Positions 30,296 through 38,392 of a stretch of 64,000 bases of DNA are shown in pieces (position 1 is the stretch's first letter; every line of letters begins with the position of its first letter). A program made the position numbers and the translations under genes. The notes beneath the pieces are model-generated. The model did no database searches. It was not told where the DNA came from and worked only from the letters and a program-made list of their open reading frames with translations. The DNA is taken from contig NZ_JMTB01000042.1 of assembly GCF_000734965.1 (NCBI RefSeq), positions 1 through 64,000 on the forward strand, written 5' to 3'. Source of the DNA: Trabulsiella guamensis ATCC 49490 (lineage in GTDB: Bacteria; Pseudomonadota; Gammaproteobacteria; Enterobacterales; Enterobacteriaceae).

Positions 30296-31579
30296 TTATC
30301 TCAGCGCAGCAGGATCAACCACTGGCTTATCGACCATAAAGAAGTAAACCAGCGATGCCATAAAGGCGATGACTGAGGAAGCTACCAGCGCAAGGGTAAA
30401 TGAACCCGTGCTGTCCAGAATCATCCCGGTGATAATCGGCGCGAAAGAACCGCCGATAAACCCGCCAAAGTTCTGAATGCCGCTGACGGATGTCACCAGT
30501 CGCGACGGCACGGAAACCAGGATAAGCCCCCAGGCAGACGTACCAGCAAAGTGAATGGAGAACAGCGCCATACTGATACAGGCCACCGCCATGAATGTGC
30601 TCTCGGTGTAGGCCGCCGGTAAGGTGAAACCCGCTGCACACAGCAGCCCTAAGCAGATCATCCATTTGCGGCTTTTCATTTTGTCTGCGCCACGCTTCAT
30701 GACCCAGTCCGCAACTACGCCGTTGACCAGCATCCCGGCAGCGCCAAACAGAAACGGAATCGCCGCCACCCAGCCTGTTTTTTGCAGGCTTAACCCGCGA
30801 GACATCTCCAGGTATGAGGGCAGCCAGGTCAGGAACAGCCAGACCATGTACCCCACGCCGTTAAACCCGATGATCATCCCCCACATCGATTTTTGCTTAA
30901 ACAGCCCGGCCCAGTCTTTCAGGGTCACTTTCTGTTTGCTGGATGGCGGGTTCTCCTCTTCCAGATGGGCGATATCCGCGTCTGAAAGACCGGCATCTTC
31001 ACGGTTGCGGTAAAAAATGGCCCATAACAGTGAAATGATAATCCCTAAAACACCGATGATGATGAACATCGTCCGCCAGCCGAATGCCAGCATCAGGGCG
31101 ATCAACAGCGGCGGTGCCAGGGCCTGTGCCAGCGTGGATGACATGTTGACAATCCCCATCGGCACGCCACGCTTGCGGATGTTGTACCAGTCGTTGACTA
31201 CCTTGACGCAGGTCGGCAGATGGGGGGCTTCACCGATCCCAAGCACCACGCGGGCGACAATCATCTGGCTGTACGATCCGACCAGCCCCAGCGCGGTCTG
31301 GGCTGCAGACCACAGGAAGATGCCGAACCCATACACTTTCTTCACACCGAAGCGCTCCATAACCATGCCAATCGGCAACTGACAAAGCGCATAACCGAAG
31401 GAGAAAACTGACAGCAGCAACCCCATTTCCGTTGCGGTCAGCCCCATTTCTTCCCGAATAGTGGTGTTGGCAATCGAAAGCGACGTTCTGTCGAGAAAAT
31501 TAATAATACCCGCCACGAGCAAAAACAATAATGCCATAATTTGCAAACGCTTCAGGCGAGGGCTTGCTTGAGTGGACAT
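30296..31579 (-). CDS. MFS transporter, anion:cation symporter (ACS) family
   Basis: A 427-residue transporter with 12 predicted helices. It resembles the enterobacterial sugar-acid and organic-anion ACS carriers (NFLDRTSLSIANTTI in helix 1, GIGEAPHLPTCVKVVNDWY in helix 4). It is the last gene of a five-gene operon with a PLP enzyme, an M20 deacylase and RidA, after a 96-bp gap. The probable substrate is the compound those enzymes degrade, perhaps an N-acyl or N-carbamoyl amino acid; this is inferred from context. Confidence 0.82.
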   Translation of the reverse strand: MSTQASPRLKRLQIMALLFLLVAGIINFLDRTSLSIANTTIREEMGLTATEMGLLLSVFSFGYALCQLPIGMVMERFGVKKVYGFGIFLWSAAQTALGLVGSYSQMIVARVVLGIGEAPHLPTCVKVVNDWYNIRKRGVPMGIVNMSSTLAQALAPPLLIALMLAFGWRTMFIIIGVLGIIISLLWAIFYRNREDAGLSDADIAHLEEENPPSSKQKVTLKDWAGLFKQKSMWGMIIGFNGVGYMVWLFLTWLPSYLEMSRGLSLQKTGWVAAIPFLFGAAGMLVNGVVADWVMKRGADKMKSRKWMICLGLLCAAGFTLPAAYTESTFMAVACISMALFSIHFAGTSAWGLILVSVPSRLVTSVSGIQNFGGFIGGSFAPIITGMILDSTGSFTLALVASSVIAFMASLVYFFMVDKPVVDPAALR

Positions 31580-31675
31580 ATATTATCCTTTTGTAATGTT
31601 AATGACGCCATTAGTGAAGGAATAATGGCGCTTCAGGGGCCAGGATATTTCCCGGAGGTATTACCGCGTAGCGAA

Positions 31676-32137
31676 TTACGCGTTTATTTCAAAAATTAAT
31701 TCAATTTCTACCGGTGTATCAAACGGCAGTGTATTCGTACCAATCGCAGAGCGCGCATGTTTCCCGGCATCGCCAAATACTGCAATCAGCAAATCTGACG
31801 CACTGTTCATCACCAACGGTTGCGCTTTGAAATCATCCGTGCTCTGGACAAACCCCAGCATCTTCACGCAACCAGAGATGCGATTCAGGTCGCCAAGATA
31901 GCCTTTCAGGGATGAGAGAATATTAATAATGCATTGCCGCGCCGCCTGCTGGCCTTGCTCTATCGATAACTCTTTTCCCAGCGAACCATGATAAATAAGC
32001 TCACCGTTTATCCGGCAGTCATTTCCTGAGGTATATAATAAGTTTCCGGTCTGCTTAACCGGGACATACGAAAATTTAGGTGCAGCGGGTTCGCTGAGTG
32101 TAATACCCAGTTCCGCTAAACGATCTTCAATATTCAT
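31676..32137 (-). CDS. RidA/YjgF-family protein
   Basis: A 153-residue RidA-like protein. The substrate-binding Arg (in HARSAIG) and the C-terminal Glu (in VEIELIFEI) of active imine deaminases are kept. RidA removes 2-aminoacrylate and related imines released by PLP dehydratases. Its place beside a DSD1-like PLP enzyme fits that task. The protein is about 25 residues longer at the N-terminus than E. coli RidA. Confidence 0.82.
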   Translation of the reverse strand: MNIEDRLAELGITLSEPAAPKFSYVPVKQTGNLLYTSGNDCRINGELIYHGSLGKELSIEQGQQAARQCIINILSSLKGYLGDLNRISGCVKMLGFVQSTDDFKAQPLVMNSASDLLIAVFGDAGKHARSAIGTNTLPFDTPVEIELIFEINA

Positions 32138-32155
32138 TATGTTTTCCCTGATGTT

Positions 32156-33316
32156 TTATCTCAATAAATCCAACGCCAGTGAGGCGTAGATTTTTGCTGC
32201 CTGGTGTAATTCCTCAATACAAACAAATTCATCTTTCACATGCGCCTGTGACAAATCCCCCGGTCCGACAATCAGCGTGGGGATCTGGCAGCCAACGGAG
32301 AAAAATGGCGCTTCACAGGTGGCTTCGAATACTGTCTTTTTCGCCGAGCCGGTAACGGCAGTGACCGCCCGTTCGGCGGCGTCCACCAGCGGATGTGTTG
32401 CATCAATGGCGGAGGCCGGAATAAACAGGTAATTCTCCAGCGAATAATCTTTCTTTGACGTCAGTCCGGCCGGTTGCAGCGCCGTCAGCAGACTGGCGTT
32501 GATGTCGTTGCGCGTTTCACCCGGCAACACCCGACGGTCTATCTCAATAAAACAGGACTGCGGCACGATGTTCGGCGCACTACCGCCGGTAATGGTGGTC
32601 ACCAGCATTGAGGCGTTGCCCAACAATGCGTGCGTCTTTTGCTTCACCTGCTGGCACTCCTCCAGTATGCCGGGCAGCAGACGCGCCATTTTGTCGATCG
32701 CACTGTCAGGATCACGGACTTTCGCTGCATGACCCGCGGTGCCATACGTGGTCAACCGGGTACGGCTGACACCCTTATGGGCAATACAGATTTCAAGCGA
32801 GGTCGGCTCGCCAATAATGGCGTAATCGGCCGACACACCCTGCGCCACAAAATGCTCCATGCCGAGATTAACGCGCTCTTCATCGACGTTGAATAACAGC
32901 ACGATTTCGCCATTAAAGGCATACCGGCGACGGTGAATGAGCATTGCCGCGTACATCATCGCCGCCACGCCGGATTTCATGTCTGCCGCGCCGCGTCCGA
33001 TAACGCGATCGCCGTCAATCACCGCCGCAAATGGCTCTACCGACCAGCCATCGCCGCAGGGTACGACGTCCGAATGGCCATTCAGGATCAGCCGCTTACC
33101 GGGCTTCTGCCCTTTCAGAATGGCGACGACATTCGGGCGCCCGGGCACCACGTCGTGAATATGCGTCTCAATACCTTCAGTCTGCAATAGACTGGCAATA
33201 TAGTGCGCCACAGCATTTTCATTTCCCGGTGGATTTTCCGACGGATGCTGTATCAGGCTGCACAGGAGCGTAAGAAGCTCCTGCCGTTCATCGGCAGTTA
33301 ATTCAATGTCTGTCAT
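32156..33316 (-). CDS. M20-family amidohydrolase (ArgE/DapE type)
   Basis: A 386-residue two-metal deacylase. The first metal ligands are in LNGHSDVVP, the bridging Asp in GRGAADMK, and the catalytic Glu in VDEERVN. A dimerisation domain sits in the middle and a late His completes the site. Family members remove acetyl, succinyl or formyl groups from amino acids. It lies 18 bp after the DSD1-like gene, so it may free an amino acid for that enzyme. Confidence 0.83.
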   Translation of the reverse strand: MTDIELTADERQELLTLLCSLIQHPSENPPGNENAVAHYIASLLQTEGIETHIHDVVPGRPNVVAILKGQKPGKRLILNGHSDVVPCGDGWSVEPFAAVIDGDRVIGRGAADMKSGVAAMMYAAMLIHRRRYAFNGEIVLLFNVDEERVNLGMEHFVAQGVSADYAIIGEPTSLEICIAHKGVSRTRLTTYGTAGHAAKVRDPDSAIDKMARLLPGILEECQQVKQKTHALLGNASMLVTTITGGSAPNIVPQSCFIEIDRRVLPGETRNDINASLLTALQPAGLTSKKDYSLENYLFIPASAIDATHPLVDAAERAVTAVTGSAKKTVFEATCEAPFFSVGCQIPTLIVGPGDLSQAHVKDEFVCIEELHQAAKIYASLALDLLR

Positions 33317-33334
33317 GAAAATAACCCCAGTTAA

Positions 33335-34414
33335 TTAATAACTTTTTCCGCGCGCATCAATAGAAATGGTTTCACTGAATTCGCCATTACGAAATGCGTA
33401 TATTTCATCGACCAGATTCGCAACCACGCAACAATGGTTGGGAATCACGTGCAGTTGTTCGCCAATGGCCAGCGACACGTTCTCCGGGTCATAGCGCAAA
33501 TAGCCGTGTTCTTCATTGAGTTTTACCAGCGCAATATCCGGGTGCTCCTGAATCAGTCCGTAAGACCCTGGTGTGGCTGACAGATCTGAAGTGAGCGATT
33601 TTGTTCCGGCATCGATAGTGGCGTAACCCGGCAGCGGAATACTGACCACCGTCGCGCAAATAGTTAGCGCGCAGTTTTCTGGGGTATAGATTCCACCATT
33701 AATGGCGTTCATATCACCAAAAATAAAGTTCCCGGCACGTGATTCGGTAATGCCGTTCAGTTCGTCTGCATAAAAAGAAGAGAGTGTCGAGCCGCCGGAA
33801 AGATTTTCAACTGCAAACCCATTGGCGTTGAGCAGATCCCGACTTTTTAATAGCAAAGCCGCTTCTTCACGCGCGGCACGGCGAATATCCGCTTCGTTGT
33901 GATACTGATAAATGGTTCCGGCGTAGGTAAATACACCTTTAATGTTTAGCCCCGGCAAAGCGGCGATATCACGGGCAAAGGCCAGCAGATGTTCCGGTTG
34001 GATCCCTTCGCGATGCGCGCCAAAATCAATGGCAATATCGATAGCAAATTCAAGCCCGTTTTTTACCGCCGCCCGCGACAGTCCCTGCGCGCCAGCCACG
34101 CTGTCAACAATGGTACGAATATTCACTTTCCGCGCCAGTTCAGCGTAACGCTGACATTTGTCCTCGCCGATCAGAGGATACGCCAGCAAAATCGACGTAA
34201 TACCGCCATCGGCCATGACTTCGGCTTCCGACAGTTTGGCGCAGGTAATCCCGCTCGCGCCCAGTTGCTGCTCCAGTTTCGCCAGCCGCACCGATTTATG
34301 GGTTTTAATGTGCGGCCAGTGCTGAATATTATTGCGGCGTAATCCTGCAACCATACCGCGAATATTCTTTTCCATGATCTCCATATCTAATGCGACATAA
34401 GGTGTTGTTAACAT
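33335..34414 (-). CDS. DSD1-like PLP enzyme (D-serine dehydratase / D-threonine aldolase type)
   Basis: A 359-residue fold-type III PLP enzyme. The PLP lysine lies in PHIKTHK (residues 34-40), followed by the alanine-racemase-like barrel. The C-terminal domain has PNHCC, giving the HxC pair that binds the metal ion in eukaryotic-type D-serine dehydratase and D-threonine aldolase. The exact reaction cannot be read from sequence. It is the first enzyme gene after the regulator (14-bp gap). Confidence 0.8.
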   Translation of the reverse strand: MLTTPYVALDMEIMEKNIRGMVAGLRRNNIQHWPHIKTHKSVRLAKLEQQLGASGITCAKLSEAEVMADGGITSILLAYPLIGEDKCQRYAELARKVNIRTIVDSVAGAQGLSRAAVKNGLEFAIDIAIDFGAHREGIQPEHLLAFARDIAALPGLNIKGVFTYAGTIYQYHNEADIRRAAREEAALLLKSRDLLNANGFAVENLSGGSTLSSFYADELNGITESRAGNFIFGDMNAINGGIYTPENCALTICATVVSIPLPGYATIDAGTKSLTSDLSATPGSYGLIQEHPDIALVKLNEEHGYLRYDPENVSLAIGEQLHVIPNHCCVVANLVDEIYAFRNGEFSETISIDARGKSY

Positions 34415-34428
34415 TTCTCCTCCGACGT

Positions 34429-35100
34429 TTATTCGTCAATAACGGGGTTTTCCCCTCTGATTTCTCCCAGATAGGCATAAAGGGTGTATTTGGATATATT
34501 CAGGAACTCGCAAATCTTTTCACCAGATTTCTTGATAAGAAACACGCCTTTGTCATCAAAAAACTTTATGGCATTGAGTTTGTCCTGACGGGTCATATTT
34601 ATGACGGCGACGTTAATCAGTGACATGCATTCCGCGATCAGGTAATCCAGCAATTCATTAACGTCTTTGACAAAGACCTCATTAACTTCTTCCTGGCGCG
34701 CGGGCGTGGTTTCAGGTCGTCCGGCCATCTTGTTGAGCGTTTTTTCAGCCTGCAGAATATCGCTGATATCCAGGTTGATGCAGAGCGCGCCAATCACTTG
34801 CTTCTGGTTGTCACGAATATAAATGGAGGTGGAACGCAGCGTTTTTCCTTCACGCGTCTGGGTAAAGTAGTTGTGCCGGTCACCATTCACATCAGTGCCG
34901 CGCAGCACTTCCAGCCCCAGATTGCTGCTGGGATCGCCCACCTTGCGTCCCGTGACGTGACCATTAATGATTGCAATAATGCTGCTCTCCAGCCCCTGAG
35001 AGTGGTCGTGTAGCACGACTTCGCAATTCTCGCCAAACTGGTTGGCAATCCCCTCCATCATTGGGATGAAGAAGTACAAGTTCTCTTTGATGCTTTCCAT
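34429..35100 (-). CDS. YheO/DauR-type PAS and helix-turn-helix regulator
   Basis: A 223-residue regulator with an N-terminal YheO-like PAS domain (about 8-120: FFIPMMEGIANQFGENCEVVLHDH) and a C-terminal HTH_22 helix-turn-helix (ISKYTLYAYLGEIRG). The family includes DauR, which controls D-arginine catabolism in Pseudomonas. Here it is the first gene of the operon, which supports a D-amino-acid theme. Matching 13-bp repeats occur upstream. Confidence 0.82.
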   Translation of the reverse strand: MESIKENLYFFIPMMEGIANQFGENCEVVLHDHSQGLESSIIAIINGHVTGRKVGDPSSNLGLEVLRGTDVNGDRHNYFTQTREGKTLRSTSIYIRDNQKQVIGALCINLDISDILQAEKTLNKMAGRPETTPARQEEVNEVFVKDVNELLDYLIAECMSLINVAVINMTRQDKLNAIKFFDDKGVFLIKKSGEKICEFLNISKYTLYAYLGEIRGENPVIDE

Positions 35101-35125
35101 ATCAACCTAAAATTAAGTTAGACAA

Positions 35126-35242
35126 ACAAACTTTTTGTAATATATGGCGGAAAAGCTGGACAGTTAGCAACCAGAAAGTGATCAAAAAACGATCGCGATC
35201 ACGTAATCCTGCTCATTTTTTGTCTGGTCACAAACTTTTTGT
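35126..35242. promoter_or_regulatory. Two exact ACAAACTTTTTGT sites upstream of the YheO-like regulator
   Basis: The same 13-bp quasi-palindrome occurs at 35126-35138 and 35230-35242, 104 bp apart, about ten helical turns. This suits a looping regulator, probably the adjacent one. Between them lies GTGATC-N13-GATCAC (35178-35202). Confidence 0.5.
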
Positions 35243-35265
35243 CAGGTGAGATATTTTGCGGAAGA

Positions 35266-35298
35266 ATGAAAAATGCCGTGCATCGGGTGATGCACGGC
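35266..35298 (-). terminator. Terminator of yhjA
   Basis: A perfect 10-bp stem (GCCGTGCATC with GATGCACGGC) and 4-base loop, followed on the minus strand by ATTTTTCATT. Confidence 0.85.
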
Positions 35299-35313
35299 AG
35301 GGAAGCAATACAA

Positions 35314-36708
35314 TTACTGCGCGGCTTTATAGGGGGTATAAACGCCGGTCAGACTTTCAAGGAAGGCAACGATGTCATCAACGTCCTGCTGCGGTAATTC
35401 AGTGCCGACCTGATAACGAAGCATCAGTTTAACGGCGCTGTCCAGTGACGTGACGTCACCACGGTGGAAGTAAGGCCCGGTCAACGCAACGTTACGTAAG
35501 CCAGGCACTTTCTGCCGAAGTTTGTCACGGATTTCTTTGGTGACATTCATGCGACCAATATCTGCAGCGGTCACTTCGCCAAAGTTAAAGTCCTGCTTCA
35601 GCCCTAACGGTTCAAACGAACGACCACCAAGAATAACACCGCCATGGCAGGTCGCACATTTGTTCTCTTTGAACAGCTGATAACCGTGCAACTGCTGCGC
35701 CGTTAACGCTTTGTCATCGCCACGCAGCCACTTATCAAACGGCGAATCAGGCGTGATGAGCGTTTTTTCAAATTCAGCGATGGCATCAGTAATGGTGTCA
35801 CCGCTAAAGCCGTCAGGATAGACCGCCAGGAAATCCCGTTTCAGCACCGGGTCTTTATCCAGTTTCGCGACGATATCATCCCAGGATTTAGAGGCCATTT
35901 CGATCGGGTTCAGCGGCGGACCGCCCGCCTGCGCCTGCAGCGATGGCGCCCGGCCATCCCAGAACTGCTCAACGTTGAAGGCAGAGTTAAAGACCGTCGG
36001 TGCGTTGATTGGCCCGACTGCGCCACCCACACCGATTGAGGTTGCTCTGCCATCCACCCCACCCGCATTCAACGCATGGCAATGGGCACAGGAGATAGTG
36101 CTGTCACCGGACAAACGCGGATCATGGTAAAGACGGAAGCCCAGGTCGACTTTACGATCATCGACAGGAACGCTTCTGGGAATCGGTTGCACGGGTTCGT
36201 TACGATGCTGCGCCGCCACATCAGCACTGGCATAGTGTTTTTCGCGCTGACCGGCAATCCAGCTCAGAATATCTGCCTGCTCTTCCGGGCTGACCGTGGC
36301 GCCCCAATGCAGAGACAGATAACGCCCTGGCGGCATCGTCTGATTTTGCATGACCCACTCAATTTTATTCAGTTCGCTTTGCGAAACGGGAGTATCGGCG
36401 ATGAGTGCCTTGCGCACCTCCTCCAGGTTAAAAGATTTATATCCGAGTTGAACGTCGTATTCCATCAACTGCTTCGCAACAGGAAATGATGCATAAAAAG
36501 GCAATTCAGCAGACGGCGTGTGGCAATAGTCACACCCTTTATCACTGAAAAACCCAAGTATTTTATTATTTTCTGCAACTGCGGAAGTCTTAATGGGATT
36601 ATTTTTACTTCTTTGACTGTCGTAATGCGAGATATATCCTGCCAATCCTAAATAACACACCAAAAAAACAACAACGATGGCGGCTATTATATATTTAACC
36701 TTTTTCAT
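35314..36708 (-). CDS. yhjA: YhjA/Ccp, tri-heme cytochrome c peroxidase
   Basis: A 464-residue membrane-anchored periplasmic peroxidase that reduces H2O2 with quinol-derived electrons, as shown for E. coli YhjA. One N-terminal membrane helix (about 5-25) is followed by three c-type heme motifs: CDYCH (59-63), CAHCH (about 213) and CATCH (about 360). The extra N-terminal heme separates it from classical di-heme peroxidases. An FNR site upstream fits anaerobic expression. Confidence 0.94.
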   Translation of the reverse strand: MKKVKYIIAAIVVVFLVCYLGLAGYISHYDSQRSKNNPIKTSAVAENNKILGFFSDKGCDYCHTPSAELPFYASFPVAKQLMEYDVQLGYKSFNLEEVRKALIADTPVSQSELNKIEWVMQNQTMPPGRYLSLHWGATVSPEEQADILSWIAGQREKHYASADVAAQHRNEPVQPIPRSVPVDDRKVDLGFRLYHDPRLSGDSTISCAHCHALNAGGVDGRATSIGVGGAVGPINAPTVFNSAFNVEQFWDGRAPSLQAQAGGPPLNPIEMASKSWDDIVAKLDKDPVLKRDFLAVYPDGFSGDTITDAIAEFEKTLITPDSPFDKWLRGDDKALTAQQLHGYQLFKENKCATCHGGVILGGRSFEPLGLKQDFNFGEVTAADIGRMNVTKEIRDKLRQKVPGLRNVALTGPYFHRGDVTSLDSAVKLMLRYQVGTELPQQDVDDIVAFLESLTGVYTPYKAAQ

Positions 36709-36803
36709 GTCGCTATCCTATGAGGTATTGCAGCCGGGTTGAATACATTCCCTATATTTACCGTTACGGCATCTTCATAATAATCTTGCAAATTAAAAGG
36801 TTA

Positions 36804-36817
36804 TTGACGGGTATCAA
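36804..36817 (-). promoter_or_regulatory. FNR site of yhjA
   Basis: TTGACGGGTATCAA differs from the FNR consensus by one base. A -10-like AGATTAT sequence lies about 29 bp downstream on the minus strand, the class II spacing, before yhjA. E. coli yhjA is FNR-dependent. Confidence 0.65.
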
Positions 36818-36995
36818 TAATTTTTATTGGTCCTGCCTATAGATGTAATAGGTTCCGACTATCATAATTATCGGTAATTATTTATTGGATTTTATTGGAA
36901 TTATTACGAAGCCAGCTATTAATATTCCACTTGCTTTTGGAAAGGCAACGACGCATTGTACGGCATCGAGTTTGGCTTAATCTGGAATTCAAAAC

Positions 36996-38333
36996 TTGGA
37001 AAGTTTACGGTTTTCTCGCTACATTTCGTCTTTAGCGATAGTTAAAAAACCCGGTATGCTTATTACTGCGGCGCTGCTATTAACAAGTTGCACCTCAACG
37101 CCGCCAACGTCACTCGTTACACCACTTCCCACGACCGGACAACGGTCGCAACCTCTGTCGCCGTCGTCCCCGACCACTGTACGCGGTATCTGGCTGACCA
37201 CCGTTTCCCGGCTCGACTGGCCGCCAGTGTCATCCATTGAGGTCAGCAGCAGTGCGTTGCGCATCCGCCAGCAACAGGACGCACTGAAAACCAAGCTGGA
37301 TAACCTGCAACAGCTCGGTATCAATACCGTATTCTTCCAGGTAAAACCAGACGGCACCGCGCTCTGGCCCTCGAAGATTTTGCCCTGGTCTGATGTCCTG
37401 ACCGGCACTATTGGTGCCGATCCTGGCTATGATCCGCTGCAGTTCATGCTGGATGAAGCACACCAGCGCGGTATGAAAGTGCATGCCTGGTTTAACCCTT
37501 ACCGTGTCTCCACAAATATCAGTGCGTCGACCATTGCCAAACTAAACCGGACGTCGTCACTGCGCCCGGCCAGCGTTTTTGTGGAGCACCGTGACTGGAT
37601 CCGCACCGCAGGCAACCGCTTTGTTCTCGATCCTGGCATTCCTGAGGTCAGAGACTGGATCACCGCTATTGTTTCCGAAGTGATTACCCGCTATCCGGTT
37701 GATGGCGTGCAGTTCGATGATTATTTCTATGCCGAGTCTTCCGACTCCCGTCTTAACGACCAGAACACCTTTACCCGGTACGGACAGCATTTTGCCAGCA
37801 AGGCCGACTGGCGACGAAACAATACACAACAGTTGATTGAGCAGGTTTCACGGACTATCCGCCAGCAACGGCCTGGTGTTGAGTTTGGCATCAGCCCGGT
37901 GGGGGTATGGCGTAACCGCTCGTTTGATCCGGCAGGCTCTGACACTCGTGGCGCTGCCGCTTATGATGAGTCTTACGCTGATACCCGCCGCTGGGTGCAA
38001 CAGGGTTTACTGGACTATATTGCACCGCAATTGTACTGGCCATTTTCACGCAGCGCCGCCCGCTACGATGTACTGGCAAACTGGTGGGCGAATGTAGTGA
38101 AACCCACGCGCACCCGGTTGTACATTGGCGTCGCGCTATACAAAGTGGGCGAGCCGTCAAAAAACGAACCGGACTGGGCAATCGAAGGCGGCGTGCCGGA
38201 GTTGAAAAAACAGCTCGATCTGAACGACAGCAACCCTAATATCAACGGCACGATTTTGTTCCGGGAAGGTTATCTCAGCCAGCCGCAGACGGGTTCTGCA
38301 GTCAGCTACCTCCGAAACCGTTGGGGCAAATAA
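36996..38333 (+). CDS. digH: DigH (YddW), lipoprotein glycosidase for denuded peptidoglycan
   Basis: DigH cleaves peptide-free septal glycan strands in E. coli. The protein has a lipoprotein signal (LLLTSC, lipobox Cys about residue 32), a Pro/Ser/Thr-rich linker and a GH10-like barrel (VRGIWLTTVSRLDWP, DGVQFDDYFY). It matches YddW from the linker on. The start is uncertain: a TTG at 36996 gives 445 residues; an ATG at 37056 leaves only 12 residues before the lipobox Cys and drops the positively charged n-region. Confidence 0.9.
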   Translation: MESLRFSRYISSLAIVKKPGMLITAALLLTSCTSTPPTSLVTPLPTTGQRSQPLSPSSPTTVRGIWLTTVSRLDWPPVSSIEVSSSALRIRQQQDALKTKLDNLQQLGINTVFFQVKPDGTALWPSKILPWSDVLTGTIGADPGYDPLQFMLDEAHQRGMKVHAWFNPYRVSTNISASTIAKLNRTSSLRPASVFVEHRDWIRTAGNRFVLDPGIPEVRDWITAIVSEVITRYPVDGVQFDDYFYAESSDSRLNDQNTFTRYGQHFASKADWRRNNTQQLIEQVSRTIRQQRPGVEFGISPVGVWRNRSFDPAGSDTRGAAAYDESYADTRRWVQQGLLDYIAPQLYWPFSRSAARYDVLANWWANVVKPTRTRLYIGVALYKVGEPSKNEPDWAIEGGVPELKKQLDLNDSNPNINGTILFREGYLSQPQTGSAVSYLRNRWGK

Positions 38334-38336
38334 CAT

Positions 38337-38372
38337 AAAACCGGCATGATGATGGCACCATGCCGGTTTTTT
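38337..38372. terminator. Bidirectional terminator between digH and the chemoreceptor
   Basis: An 8-bp core stem (CCGGCATG with CATGCCGG) flanked by AAAA on the left and TTTTTT on the right, usable in both directions between convergent genes. Confidence 0.9.
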
Positions 38373-38392
38373 ATACCTGCTTATGACGTCGG

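Noticed and set aside
35178-35202. GTGATC-N13-GATCAC as a CRP site
   Set aside because: The spacing does not fit TGTGA-N6-TCACA; kept only as an inverted repeat.
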